Origin: Amycolatopsis kentuckyensis
Lineage (GTDB): Bacteria > Actinomycetota > Actinomycetes > Mycobacteriales > Pseudonocardiaceae
Reading direction: 5' to 3'
DNA length: 43,469 nt
NCBI RefSeq assembly: GCF_002155975.1
Contig: NZ_MUMI01000328.1
Location: forward strand, 1 to 43,469
How positions within the stretch are numbered: the first letter of the stretch is position 1; each line of letters begins with the position of its first letter. Under the pieces are notes generated by a model. It saw only the letters and a list, made by a program, of their open reading frames with translations. It ran no database searches and was not told the DNA's origin. This document shows positions 32,623 through 40,784 of this stretch, piece by piece. A program made the translations under genes and the position numbers.

Positions 32623-32636
32623 GGTTGTGGAATCTA
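32607..32636. promoter_or_regulatory. Shared-start palindromic operator with two leaderless promoters
   Basis: The perfect palindrome CACAACCATGGTTGTG (32614-32629) is centred on ATG start codons of both strands (plus 32621-32623, minus 32622-32620). TAGGAT (32607-32612) is 8 nt before the plus ATG. TAGATT (minus strand, 32636-32631) is 8 nt before the minus ATG. Each -10 box lies within the coding sequence of the opposite gene. No ribosome sites are present on either side. Confidence 0.75.
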
Positions 32637-33082
32637 GCGGAGTGCCGGCGGAACTGGCGGAAGCGTTCGTCCGCGTGGCGCACCGGATCGTCTGGTGCAC
32701 CTTGGCGACGGTCGACCGGCGCGGCCGCCCGCGGTCCCGGGTCGTCCACCCGATCTGGGAGCACACGCCGGACGGCCTGGTCGGCCGGCTGTTCACCCGG
32801 CCGACGCCGGTGAAGCTCGCGCACCTGGCGGTGTCGCCGTACGTGTCGTGCTCGTACTGGGACCCGCAGCACGAGGTGGCGGTGGCGGAGTGCCGCGCGG
32901 AGTTCGAGGACGACGAGGAGACGCGCAAGAACCTGTGGGACCTGTTCGCGGCCACGCCCGGGCCGCTGGGCTACGACCCGAAAATCCTCGGCGGCGAGGA
33001 CCACCGGGACCCGAAGATCACGGTCCTGCGCTTGACACCCTGGCGCATCTCGGCCGGCGGCGAGGCCTGGCGCGCGGCTTAG
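32621..33082 (+). CDS. Pyridoxamine 5'-phosphate oxidase-like (PPOX / FMN- or F420-binding) protein
   Basis: This 153-residue split-barrel flavin- or F420-binding protein has RIVWCTLATVDRRGRPRSRVVHPIWE (about residues 22-47) as the family N-terminal strand block. LTRPTPVKLAHL-like and VSPYVSCSYWDPQHEVA segments follow, and KITVLRLTPWRI closes the barrel. Its role is probably a small-molecule reduction. ATG 32621 shares the CATG with the divergent MarR start, and both proteins therefore begin MVV. The open frame continues upstream to 32198, antisense to the MarR gene, and is not coding. The 3' end overlaps the convergent ROK gene by 4 nt. Confidence 0.88.
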   Translation: MVVESSGVPAELAEAFVRVAHRIVWCTLATVDRRGRPRSRVVHPIWEHTPDGLVGRLFTRPTPVKLAHLAVSPYVSCSYWDPQHEVAVAECRAEFEDDEETRKNLWDLFAATPGPLGYDPKILGGEDHRDPKITVLRLTPWRISAGGEAWRAA

Positions 33083-34278
33083 GCGGCACCCACGCGGCGG
33101 TCGAACACCAGCCCTTCGGCCGCCCGCAGGCCCACGCTGATCGCGCCGGCCAGCACCGCGTCTTCGCCCAGCTCACCCTGGACCACCTTCGGCACCAGCG
33201 GCGTGAACGCCCGCAGCGCCCGGTCGATCGGCTCCAGCAGCAGGTCCGCCGCCGTGCCCATGCCGCCGCCCAGGACGATCAGTTCCGGGTCGATCACCGC
33301 TGCCACCGAGGCCACGGTGTAGGCGAGGCGATCCGCTTCCGCCGCCAGAGCCTGCCGCGCCAGCTCGTCGCCTTCGCGGGCCAGGCGGAACACCTCACGG
33401 GCCGATTTCGCCGTGCCCAGGCCGAGTTCGCGGGCACCCTGGACGACCGACTGGGCCGCCGTCGCCTCTTCGAGGTGGCCGCGGGCCGGGGGTGTGCTCG
33501 GCTCGTCGGCCGCGCGCGTGCGGCCGTACGGGAGGTAGCCGATCTCGCCCGCCGCCCCGGTCGCGCCGCGGAACACCCGGCCGTCGACCATCAGGCCCAT
33601 GCCGACGCCGGTGCCGATCGTGATGCAGCCGAACACCGACGCGCCGCGCGCGGCCCCGCTTTCCCACTCGCCGACCGCGGTGAGATTCGCGTCGTTCTCG
33701 ACCATCAGGTCCGGGCCCAGTGCCGCCTCGAGGTCGTCGATCAGTCCCGCCCGGCCCCAGCCCGGCAGGTTCGGCGCGTGCCGGAAGCACCGCTTCTCCG
33801 GATCGGCGACGCCGGGGGAGCCGACCACGCGGACAACGATGTCGCCCGCCGAAAGCCCGGCCTCCGCGACCGCCGCGGCCGCGATCTTCCCGACCGCCGT
33901 CACCAGCGCCGCCCCGGACCGCGCCGTGTTGCGCTCGTCGCGGCGCACCACCAGCGTGCGGCCGAGGTCCGACACCGCGACCCGCAGGTGCTCGCGGCCG
34001 ATGTCGACGCCCAGCACGTACCCGGCGGTGGGGTCGGCTTCGTACAGCACGGCCGAGCGTCCGGTGCCGGTGGACGTCTGCCCGGTCGGGCGCGCCAGCC
34101 CGGCCGCCTCCAGCGCGAGCAGCGCCTGGCTGACCGTCGGCTTCGACAGCCCGGTGTCCTTCGCCACCTGCGGCCGGGTCGCCGGCCCGCCGCGGCGCAG
34201 CAGGTCGAGCACCGCCCGCTGGTTGATCTTGCGCATCCCGGCGGGGGTACCGACCGTGGGGATCTCTACGCCGGCCAC
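33079..34278 (-). CDS. ROK-family transcriptional regulator without the zinc motif
   Basis: This 399-residue repressor has an N-terminal winged helix (residues about 15-65, with LSKPTVSQALLALEAAGL) and a sugar-kinase-like ROK domain: LGVDIGREHLRVAV, ENDANLTAVGEWESGAARG and CITIGTGVGMGLMVDG. GAAGEIGYLPYG is followed directly by RTRAADEPSTPPARGHLEEAT. The usual CxCGxxGCxE zinc cluster is absent and only HLEE is left. It probably senses a sugar or sugar phosphate. GTG 34278 has GGAGG upstream, and TAGCGT (minus strand, 34320-34315) is a good -10. The target genes are not evident nearby. Confidence 0.88.
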   Translation of the reverse strand: MAGVEIPTVGTPAGMRKINQRAVLDLLRRGGPATRPQVAKDTGLSKPTVSQALLALEAAGLARPTGQTSTGTGRSAVLYEADPTAGYVLGVDIGREHLRVAVSDLGRTLVVRRDERNTARSGAALVTAVGKIAAAAVAEAGLSAGDIVVRVVGSPGVADPEKRCFRHAPNLPGWGRAGLIDDLEAALGPDLMVENDANLTAVGEWESGAARGASVFGCITIGTGVGMGLMVDGRVFRGATGAAGEIGYLPYGRTRAADEPSTPPARGHLEEATAAQSVVQGARELGLGTAKSAREVFRLAREGDELARQALAAEADRLAYTVASVAAVIDPELIVLGGGMGTAADLLLEPIDRALRAFTPLVPKVVQGELGEDAVLAGAISVGLRAAEGLVFDRRVGAA

Positions 34279-34378
34279 CCGTGCCCGCCTCCTGTCGTCC
34301 TCGTGCTGCCTGCCACGCTAGCCGTCCCGGCCCGGATCCCGGCGGAATACCCGCACTTCGCGGCCCGTTGAGCGGAGC

Positions 34379-35119
34379 ATGAACACTCCGGGACGCGGCC
34401 GGGTCCGCGTGGTACAGGGCGCGAAGCGGGTACGGGTGTTCCTCGGCGGGCAGATCGTCGCGGACACGGTGCACCCCCTCCTGGTGTGGGAAGTTCCGTA
34501 CTACCCCACGTACTACATCCCGCGCGCGGACGTCGTGAGCGGTGTTCTCACCCCCTCCGGCCGGACGGCGCACTCGCCGAGCCGCGGAGAAGCTGTTCTG
34601 TCGACGATAAAGGGTGCCGCAGCCGAGGCGGTGGACGGCGCGCTGGAGTACCCGGATTCCCCGATCGAAGAGCTCCGCGGCCACGTCCGCTTCGAGTTCG
34701 CCGCGTTCGACTGGTTCGAAGAGGACGAGCAGATCTTCACCCACCCCCGCGACCCGGGCGTCCGCGTCGACGTCCTGCCGAGCTCACGCCACGTGCGGAT
34801 CGAGGTCGACGGCGTGCCGGTGGCGGACTCGGTGCGGCCGCACCTGCTGTTCGAGACCGGCCTGCCGACCCGCTACTACCTGCCCCGCGTGGACGTCCGG
34901 ATGGACCTGCTGGCGAAGATCGACGTGGTCACGCACTGCCCCTACAAGGGCGCCGCCGAGCACTTCGACGTGGCCGGGCACCAGGACCTCGCCTGGAGCT
35001 ACCCGACGCCGCTGCCCGAGAGCATCCGGGCCGCGGGACTGGTGGCGTTCCTCGACGAGAAGGTGGACGTGTACGTGGACGGCGTCCGGCAGGAACGCCC
35101 GAAGACGAAGTTCGCCTGA
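34379..35119 (+). CDS. Double DUF427-domain protein
   Basis: This 246-residue protein is built from two DUF427 units. The C-terminal unit is well kept: VRIEVDGVPVADSVRPHLLFETGLPTRYYLPRVDV and HCPYKGAAEHFDV. The N-terminal unit (VRVFLGGQIVADTVHPLLVWEVPYYPTYYIPRADV) keeps the strand pattern but loses the HCPYKG block, so it is probably structural. DUF427 is a small beta-rich domain of unknown function, common in actinobacteria. ATG 34379 follows GCGGAGC. It ends 22 bp from the convergent anti-sigma gene; the gap holds a short GTATA-N6-TATAC palindrome (35125-35140). Confidence 0.87.
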   Translation: MNTPGRGRVRVVQGAKRVRVFLGGQIVADTVHPLLVWEVPYYPTYYIPRADVVSGVLTPSGRTAHSPSRGEAVLSTIKGAAAEAVDGALEYPDSPIEELRGHVRFEFAAFDWFEEDEQIFTHPRDPGVRVDVLPSSRHVRIEVDGVPVADSVRPHLLFETGLPTRYYLPRVDVRMDLLAKIDVVTHCPYKGAAEHFDVAGHQDLAWSYPTPLPESIRAAGLVAFLDEKVDVYVDGVRQERPKTKFA

Positions 35120-35141
35120 CCCTCGTATAACGCCCTATACC

Positions 35142-35828
35142 TCAGGCGGCGTGTCGGCCGTGGGCGTGCCGCCGGAACGGGCGGGGACGCGGCCGTCCCG
35201 CCGCCGGGGCGTCCACAGTGGACCCCGACGTCGCGGCGCCGTCGTCGGCGGTGGCGGCCGGGAGCGGGGCGCCCCGGTCCCGGTGGCCCCGGTGCACCGC
35301 GTACAGCAACGCCAGCCCGAGCACCACGAGCAGGTGCGTCGACAGCCGGGACAGCGTCACCTGGCCCGCCGCCAGGTCGCCCGCCGAGAACACCAGCAGC
35401 ACCCCGACGAACCCCGTCAGCAGCGGCAGCTGGCCGCCCGCCGTCCGGGGGAGGAGGGCCGCCGTCAGCAGGCCGATGCCCACCGCCAGGTTCCACGCGC
35501 CGGTTTCGTGGCCGAGGTGGACGCCGCCGTGGGCCGTTCCGAGCAGTTCGGCGAACGCCAGCCCCAGCTGGGCGATCGCCACCGCCGCCAGTGCGATCCG
35601 CCGTCCCCAGCGCTCACCGGACGGCGCCGGCGTCCGCTCGAGGATCGCCGCGGTCAGGTCGGGCACCGGCGGGGCCGGGCGCAGCAGCATCGCGCGTCGC
35701 AGCCGTTCAGCGCCGGTGAGCCATGCCCGGCACTCCGCACAGGACGCCAGGTGCTCATCGGGCGAAACCGGCTCGGCCTCGCCGTCCAATCGCGCCGACA
35801 GGGCTTCACGGCAGTCCTCGCACCTCAT
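35142..35828 (-). CDS. Zinc-finger (zf-HC2) anti-sigma factor, membrane-bound
   Basis: This 228-residue protein has an N-terminal anti-sigma domain with the zinc motif HxxxCxxC (His26, Cys30, Cys33) plus Cys3 and Cys6. Four membrane helices follow (residues about 85-190) and the tail is rich in Arg and His. It should bind and hold back a sigma factor, most likely the SigC-like protein encoded divergently 58 bp away. Anti-sigma genes usually follow their sigma gene on the same strand, so the divergent order is unusual. ATG 35828 gives the MRCEDCREAL start typical of the family. The open frame upstream runs into sigC and is not coding. Confidence 0.88.
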   Translation of the reverse strand: MRCEDCREALSARLDGEAEPVSPDEHLASCAECRAWLTGAERLRRAMLLRPAPPVPDLTAAILERTPAPSGERWGRRIALAAVAIAQLGLAFAELLGTAHGGVHLGHETGAWNLAVGIGLLTAALLPRTAGGQLPLLTGFVGVLLVFSAGDLAAGQVTLSRLSTHLLVVLGLALLYAVHRGHRDRGAPLPAATADDGAATSGSTVDAPAAGRPRPRPFRRHAHGRHAA

Positions 35829-35848
35829 GGTCCGGTAGTCGGACGGCG

Positions 35849-35886
35849 GATCCGGAAAGTTCCCGGTCACTGCTAAGTTCCGGATC
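35849..35886. promoter_or_regulatory. Inverted repeat spanning the sigC promoter
   Basis: GATCCGGAA (35849-35857) and TTCCGGATC (35878-35886) are perfect 9-bp arms with a 20-nt spacer. The right arm ends on the base before ATG 35887. Between them TAAGTT (35874-35879) lies 7 nt before the ATG as a leaderless-type -10. The repeat could be a hairpin when read from another start, or a site for a regulator. Confidence 0.5.
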
Positions 35887-36438
35887 ATGACCCACCGTGA
35901 GGACGACGACCGCGTCACCGCCCTGGCGCTCTCCGCCGGTCGCGGCGACCAGCGCGCGCTGGAAGCGTGGGTCCGCGCCACCCAGGCCGACGTCTGGCGC
36001 TTCCTCGCCCACCTCACCGACACCGCCGCGGCCGACGACCTGACGCAGGAGACCTATCTCCGCGCCTTCGGCAGCCTTCGCCGCTTCGCGGGACGCTCGT
36101 CTTCGCGGACCTGGCTGCTGTCCATCGCGCGCCGCGTCGTCGTCGACCAGATCCGGGCCGCCGGCGCGCGGCCCAAGATCGCCGACACCGACTGGGAGGC
36201 CGCCGCCGAGCGCACCCGCGATCCGGGCGCCGGCTTCGAGGACCTCGTCGAACTGCGCCTGCTGCTCGACGGGCTGGAGCCGGACCGGCGCGAGGTGCTC
36301 GTCCTGACCCAGGTGCTCGGGCTGTCCTACGCCGAGGCGGCCGACGTCTGCGGCTGCCCGGTCGGCACCGTCCGCTCCCGCGTCGCCCGGGCCCGGGAGG
36401 ACCTGATCCAGGCCCGGCGCGCCCGCGGGGCCGGCTGA
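35887..36438 (+). CDS. sigC: ECF RNA polymerase sigma factor, SigC-like
   Basis: This 183-residue ECF sigma factor has region 2 at residues about 27-92 ([40 protein letters not shown] and [19 protein letters not shown]). Region 4 is at about 125-175 ([32 protein letters not shown]). Several stretches are nearly identical to what I remember of Mycobacterium tuberculosis SigC ([34 protein letters not shown]). The start at ATG 35887 is probably leaderless, with TAAGTT 7 nt upstream. The divergent zf-HC2 protein is the probable anti-sigma. Downstream genes may be targets, but the hydroxylase promoter looks housekeeping. Confidence 0.92.
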   Translation: MTHREDDDRVTALALSAGRGDQRALEAWVRATQADVWRFLAHLTDTAAADDLTQETYLRAFGSLRRFAGRSSSRTWLLSIARRVVVDQIRAAGARPKIADTDWEAAAERTRDPGAGFEDLVELRLLLDGLEPDRREVLVLTQVLGLSYAEAADVCGCPVGTVRSRVARAREDLIQARRARGAG

Positions 36439-36536
36439 ACCAGGCCGTACCCCCATCCGGCGCTGTGGCGGCGCACACATTCGGCGGCTTCCGCTGTCAT
36501 CTCGTCACAGAGATGGGCGAACACGACTACTGCGCG

Positions 36537-36565
36537 TTGACGCCCTGCCGAGGGGTCCTTAGCGT
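36537..36565 (+). promoter_or_regulatory. Sigma-A-type promoter of the molybdenum hydroxylase operon
   Basis: TTGACG (36537-36542), 17-nt spacer and TAGCGT (36560-36565) form a near-ideal housekeeping promoter. The leader to ATG 36603 would be about 30 nt. ATCTC-N6-GAGAT at 36499-36514 lies upstream. Confidence 0.7.
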
Positions 36566-36602
36566 GGCGCGCACCCCGCCACCACCCAGCAAGGGATCCC
36601 CG

Positions 36603-38840
36603 ATGGCCAGTCCCACCACCGAACAGCCCGAGCCCGGGCAGGTCGGCCGCCGCCGCTTCCTGACCTACCTCGTCGCCGCGCCCACGCTCACCGTCGCCAC
36701 CAAGCTCACCGCCGACGCGGTCGCCCCGGCCCGCGCCGACGCCGTCGTCCCGACCCTGCCGCAGCCGGCGGAGATCCTCGACCTCGGCGACGTCCTGACG
36801 CTGTCGTGCGCGCCGACCGCCGGGATGCTCGTGCTCGAACTGACGTCCGACGGCCGGGCGCGGCTGCAGCTGCCGCGCGCCGAGGTCGGCCAGGGCATCA
36901 CGACGGCGACCGCGATGCTCGTCGCCGAAGAGCTGGACCTGCCGCTCGACCGCGTCGACGTCGTGCTCTCCGACGCCCGCACCGAGCTGCTGTTCAACCA
37001 GCTCACCGGCGGGTCCAACACGATGCGCTCGCTCTACGACCCGGTCCGCGCCACCGCGGCGGCCGCGCGCGCCCGGATGGTCGCCGCGGCCGGGGCGCAG
37101 TGGGGGACCGACGCTTCGCGACTGTCCACACGCGACGGTGCGGTGTGGGCGCCCGACGGGCGCAGCGCCTCCTACGGCACCCTCGCCGGGCCGGCGTCGC
37201 GCACGGACCTGACCACCGGGGCCATCGCGCCGAAGGCCGAGTCGGCGCACACGCTCGTGGGGACGCCGACCTCGCGCACGGACGCCCGCGCGATGGTCAC
37301 CGGGAAGCAGGTCTACACGCTCGACCTCGACGTCCCCGGCGCCAACCCGGTGATGGTGCGCCGGCCGCCGACCATCAACGGCACGGTGCGGAAGGTCAAC
37401 AACGAGGCCGCCGTCCGCGCCATGCCCGGGATCATCGACATCGCGGTCGTGCCGACCGGTGTCGCGGTGATGGCCGAGACGTTCGGCCAGGCCCTCGACG
37501 GCAAGAACGCCCTCGACGTCACCTGGGGCCCGGGCACCGTCGACGGCGAGGACAACGAGACGATCAAGAAGAAGCTGCGGGCCGCGGCGCTGCCGTTCGT
37601 GGTGCCGCCGCTGCTGACCCAGTACGTCGACGGCGAGTTCGACTTCGCCTTCGCGAGCCACGCGCCGATGGAGTCGAACTCCGCGGTCGCCGACGTCCGC
37701 GAGGACAGCGCGACGATCTGGGCCGGGCTGAAGTCGCCGATCGTGGCGAAGCAGACCATCGCGCAGGAGCTGGGGCTGCCGGAGAACAAGGTCACCGTGC
37801 ACGTCCAGCAGGGCGGCGGGTCCTTCGGGCGGCGGCTGTTCTTCGACGCCGCCCTCGAAGCCGCGCACATCTCGAAGGCGATGAAGAAGCCCGTCCGGCT
37901 GATGTGGAGCCGCATCGACGACATGCGCCACGGCCGGGCGCGCGCGGCCAGCTACCACCGGATCCGCGCGACCTTCGCGCTCGGGCAGGTGCTGACGTTC
38001 GAGCACCGCGTCGCGAGCGTCGAAACCGACTGGAGCCACGGCCTCGGCGAGATCCTCACCGCATTCGCGGCGAAGCTGCCCGTCGGCGGCAACCTGAGCT
38101 TCGCGCAGACGGTGTTCCTGCTGACCGTGAAGTCGCCGTACAACTTCGGCGTCACCACGCAGCTGCTCAACGAGGTCCCGCTGAAGTTCCACACCTCGGC
38201 GTGGCGGTCGGTCTACTCGGCGAACACCCGGGGCGCCGAGGAGATCATGGTCGACGAGATCGCGAAGAAGCTGGGGAAGGACCCGGTGCAGTTCCGCCGC
38301 GAGTTCATCAAGGAAGAACGTCAGCGCGCGGTGCTCGACAAGGTCGCCGAGCTCGGCGAGTGGGGCAAGAAGATGCCGGCCGGGTTCGCGCAGGGGATCG
38401 CGGTGCACGGCGAGTACAAGTCCTACACCGCCTGCCTGGTCGAGCTGGACGCGCGCGATCCGAAGCACCCGCGCGTCACGAAGGCGACCATCGCGGTCGA
38501 CGTCGGCAAGCCGGTGAACCCGCGCGGCATCCAGGCGCAGATGCTCGGCGGCCTGACCGACGCGATCTCCACGACGCTCACCGCGGGCCTGCACATCGAC
38601 AAGGGCCTGCCGCTGGAGGGCAGCTACTCGCAGTTCCACTACGCGCGGCAGAAGAACTCGCCGACGGACGTCACCGTGCACGTCATGCCGGCGACCGGCG
38701 ACGACATCGGCGGCGCGGGCGAGCTGGGCCTGCCGGCCCCGGTCGGCGCGATCGCCAACGCCTACGCCCGGGCCACCGGGATCAAGCCCCGCAGCTTCCC
38801 GATCACCTTCCCGGTCGACTTCGACCCGTTCCCGCGCTGA
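36603..38840 (+). CDS. Exported xanthine-oxidase-family molybdenum hydroxylase, large subunit (IorB-like)
   Basis: This 745-residue molybdopterin subunit is of the isoquinoline 1-oxidoreductase / aldehyde dehydrogenase type. Residues 1-46 are a Tat signal (GRRRFLTYLVAAPTLTVATK then ARADA), so it works outside the membrane. Cofactor blocks are RAEVGQGITTATAMLVAEEL, GGSNTMRS, QQGGGSFGRRLFFDAA and, near the end, GGAGELGLPAPVG, whose Glu is the active-site base. It hydroxylates an N-heterocycle or oxidises an aldehyde with water as oxygen source; the substrate is unknown. ATG 36603 has AAGGGA upstream. The Fe-S subunit gene follows 8 nt later. There is no FAD subunit, so electrons likely pass to a cytochrome. 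Confidence 0.9.
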   Translation: MASPTTEQPEPGQVGRRRFLTYLVAAPTLTVATKLTADAVAPARADAVVPTLPQPAEILDLGDVLTLSCAPTAGMLVLELTSDGRARLQLPRAEVGQGITTATAMLVAEELDLPLDRVDVVLSDARTELLFNQLTGGSNTMRSLYDPVRATAAAARARMVAAAGAQWGTDASRLSTRDGAVWAPDGRSASYGTLAGPASRTDLTTGAIAPKAESAHTLVGTPTSRTDARAMVTGKQVYTLDLDVPGANPVMVRRPPTINGTVRKVNNEAAVRAMPGIIDIAVVPTGVAVMAETFGQALDGKNALDVTWGPGTVDGEDNETIKKKLRAAALPFVVPPLLTQYVDGEFDFAFASHAPMESNSAVADVREDSATIWAGLKSPIVAKQTIAQELGLPENKVTVHVQQGGGSFGRRLFFDAALEAAHISKAMKKPVRLMWSRIDDMRHGRARAASYHRIRATFALGQVLTFEHRVASVETDWSHGLGEILTAFAAKLPVGGNLSFAQTVFLLTVKSPYNFGVTTQLLNEVPLKFHTSAWRSVYSANTRGAEEIMVDEIAKKLGKDPVQFRREFIKEERQRAVLDKVAELGEWGKKMPAGFAQGIAVHGEYKSYTACLVELDARDPKHPRVTKATIAVDVGKPVNPRGIQAQMLGGLTDAISTTLTAGLHIDKGLPLEGSYSQFHYARQKNSPTDVTVHVMPATGDDIGGAGELGLPAPVGAIANAYARATGIKPRSFPITFPVDFDPFPR

Positions 38841-38848
38841 GGAGACCC

Positions 38849-39307
38849 ATGCCGAACTACACCTTCGTGGTGAACGGGAAGACCGTCACCGTCGACGCGC
38901 CCGCCGACCTGCCGATGCTGTGGGCGCTGCGCGACAAGCTCAAGGTCCGCGGGCCGAAGTACGGCTGCGGCATCAACGTCTGCAAGGCCTGCACCAGCCA
39001 CCTCGACGGTGAGGCGTTCAACCCCTGCGTCACGCCGGTGTCGGAGTGCGCCGGGCGCGAGGTCACCACGATCGAGGGCCTGGCCGACGGCGACGAGCTG
39101 CACCCGGTCCAGGAGGCCTGGCTTGAGCAGGACGTCGCCCAGTGCGGCTACTGCCAGCCCGGCCAGATCATGGCGGCGGTCGCGTTGCTGAAGAAGACGA
39201 AGAACCCGACGGACGCCGACATCGACGCCATCCAGAACGTCTGCCGCTGCGGCACCTACTTCCGGATCCGGGAGGCGATCAAGAGCGCGGCCGCCAAGAT
39301 GGCCTGA
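38849..39307 (+). CDS. 2Fe-2S small subunit of the molybdenum hydroxylase (IorA-like)
   Basis: This 152-residue electron-transfer subunit carries two 2Fe-2S clusters. The plant-type cluster uses the Cys residues in YGCGINVCKACTSH and the later AFNPC. The second cluster uses QCGYCQPGQIM and NVCRCGTYFRI. It has no signal peptide, so it should fold in the cytoplasm, join the large subunit and be carried out with it by Tat. GAGGAG overlaps the upstream stop, and the gap is 8 bp. A strong terminator starts right after the stop. Confidence 0.94.
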   Translation: MPNYTFVVNGKTVTVDAPADLPMLWALRDKLKVRGPKYGCGINVCKACTSHLDGEAFNPCVTPVSECAGREVTTIEGLADGDELHPVQEAWLEQDVAQCGYCQPGQIMAAVALLKKTKNPTDADIDAIQNVCRCGTYFRIREAIKSAAAKMA

Positions 39308-39348
39308 CGCGAATGCGGAGGTTCCACAAAAGAACCTCCGCATTCGCG
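39308..39348 (+). terminator. Intrinsic-type terminator hairpin
   Basis: CGCGAATGCGGAGGTTC (39308-39324) pairs perfectly over 17 bp with 39332-39348 around a CACAAAA loop. It begins on the base after the stop codon of the Fe-S subunit. No T-tract follows, as is usual in high-GC actinobacteria. Confidence 0.85.
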
Positions 39349-39442
39349 GTTCCTGTAGCAAGTTCACCCGAACGTGGTGGCCTCGTTCGGGTTAGATGTC
39401 GGTCTCGGACCTCGACGAAGAGGCCGGGGACCGGAGGCCACC

Positions 39443-40666
39443 ATGCACTACCAGGCGCTTCTGTCCGACGGGCTCGCCCCGCGTGTCGCCGTCCTCGCCA
39501 CCGAGGTCGAGCGGAAACTGCCGGAACTCGTCGAGAGCACGGTGCGGCAGATCCGCGCCGAAATGCCGGTCTACGCCGACGCCCGGTTCGTCACGCACGC
39601 CGAGCTGCGGAATTCGGTGCGCGCCAACCTCGAGCACGTGATGCGCACGCTGCGCGGCTCGGACGTGCCCGACCTGTCCCAGGCCCGCGCGACCGGCCGG
39701 GCCCGGGCCCTGCAGGGCGCGCCGCTGCCGGAGCTGCTGCGGGCCTACCGGATCGGGCTCACCGAGGTCTGGCACCGGTTCGTCGAGCTGACCGCCGGTG
39801 CCGAGGACCTCGCCGGCCTGGTCGCCGCGACCACGGCGATCTGGGCGCTCATCGACGACCTCGCCGAAGCCCTCACCACGGCCTACCGCGACACGACGGC
39901 GGAAGTCATGGTGGCGCACCAGAACCGGCGCTCGGCGCTGGTGGAAGCGCTGTTCGCGGGCGGCGCCGCGACCGAGGGGACGCTCTGGGACATCGCCCGC
40001 GTGCTCGACCTGTCCCTGGACGGCACGTTCGTCGTCGTCGCGGCCGAAACCCCGCGGCTGGGCCACGAACCGCTCCCGCAGATCGAGGCCCGGTTGCGCG
40101 CGGCGCAGCACGCCTCGGCGTGGCGCCTCACCCCGGACCTGCAGGTGGGTGTGGTGTCCCTGCGCGACCCGGCCGCTTCGAAGGCGATCGTCGCCCTGGT
40201 CCGCGAGCACCCGGTGGGCCGGGTCGGGATGAGCCCGGTGTTCACCGGCCTCGGCAACACGGCCCGCGCGCTCCACCTGGCCCGGGTGGCGCTGTCGAGC
40301 ATGACGCCGGGCACGCCGGGGCTGGTGCAGTTCACCGAGTCCCCGCTGGCCGGCCTGGTGGCCAGCGCCCCGGAGGCGTCGGTGCAGCTGGCCCACCACG
40401 TGCTCCAGCCGGTCCTGGACCTGCCGGGCGACGACCGCAACGTGCTGCTGCTGACGCTGCGCGCGTGGTTCGACTGCCAGGGGTCGACGAAGCTGACGTC
40501 GGAGCGGATGTTCTGCCACCCCAACACGATCCGCCACCGCCTGAAGCGCATCACGGAGGAACTGGGCCGCTCCCTGACGAACCCGGCGGACATCGCCGAG
40601 CTGGGCGCGGCCCTGCGGGCACTGAACCTGTTCCCGGACGCGACCCACCTGCCGGCACCGCGTTAG
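39443..40666 (+). CDS. PucR/CdaR-family transcriptional regulator
   Basis: This 407-residue regulator has an N-terminal sensory region (residues about 1-160, all alpha: LATEVERKLPELVESTVRQIRAEMP), a GGDEF-like middle segment (about 170-290) and the C-terminal PucR helix-turn-helix. In the last part, SERMFCHPNTIRHRLKRITEELGRSL (about residues 352-377) is the DNA-binding block. ATG 39443 has GGAGG 5 nt upstream. It follows the molybdenum hydroxylase genes beyond a terminator. PucR proteins often control purine or aromatic catabolism, so it might regulate that operon, but this is inference. Confidence 0.88.
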   Translation: MHYQALLSDGLAPRVAVLATEVERKLPELVESTVRQIRAEMPVYADARFVTHAELRNSVRANLEHVMRTLRGSDVPDLSQARATGRARALQGAPLPELLRAYRIGLTEVWHRFVELTAGAEDLAGLVAATTAIWALIDDLAEALTTAYRDTTAEVMVAHQNRRSALVEALFAGGAATEGTLWDIARVLDLSLDGTFVVVAAETPRLGHEPLPQIEARLRAAQHASAWRLTPDLQVGVVSLRDPAASKAIVALVREHPVGRVGMSPVFTGLGNTARALHLARVALSSMTPGTPGLVQFTESPLAGLVASAPEASVQLAHHVLQPVLDLPGDDRNVLLLTLRAWFDCQGSTKLTSERMFCHPNTIRHRLKRITEELGRSLTNPADIAELGAALRALNLFPDATHLPAPR

Positions 40667-40725
40667 CCCTCGCCGGGCTGTTCCGGCTCATCCGCCCCGG
40701 AGCCGCGGTGGTGGCCTCCCGGGGC

Positions 40726-40784
40726 GCCGAAATTGTCGGTGCCTGCCGGTAGAGTGGAAAACGGGGGGCGCCCCCGCGGGCCGG
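40726..40784 (+). repeat. 59-bp direct repeat, copy 1, with a perfect DNA-damage promoter motif
   Basis: The repeat matches copy 2 (43376-43434) at 55 of 59 positions. It holds TTGTCGGTG (40733-40741)-N8-TAGAGT (40750-40755), a full match to the RecA-NDp/PafBC consensus, then GTGGAAAACGGGGGGCGCC and a GC palindrome. No plus-strand gene follows: the next gene (40842-41711) is on the minus strand. It may be an orphan promoter. Confidence 0.8.
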
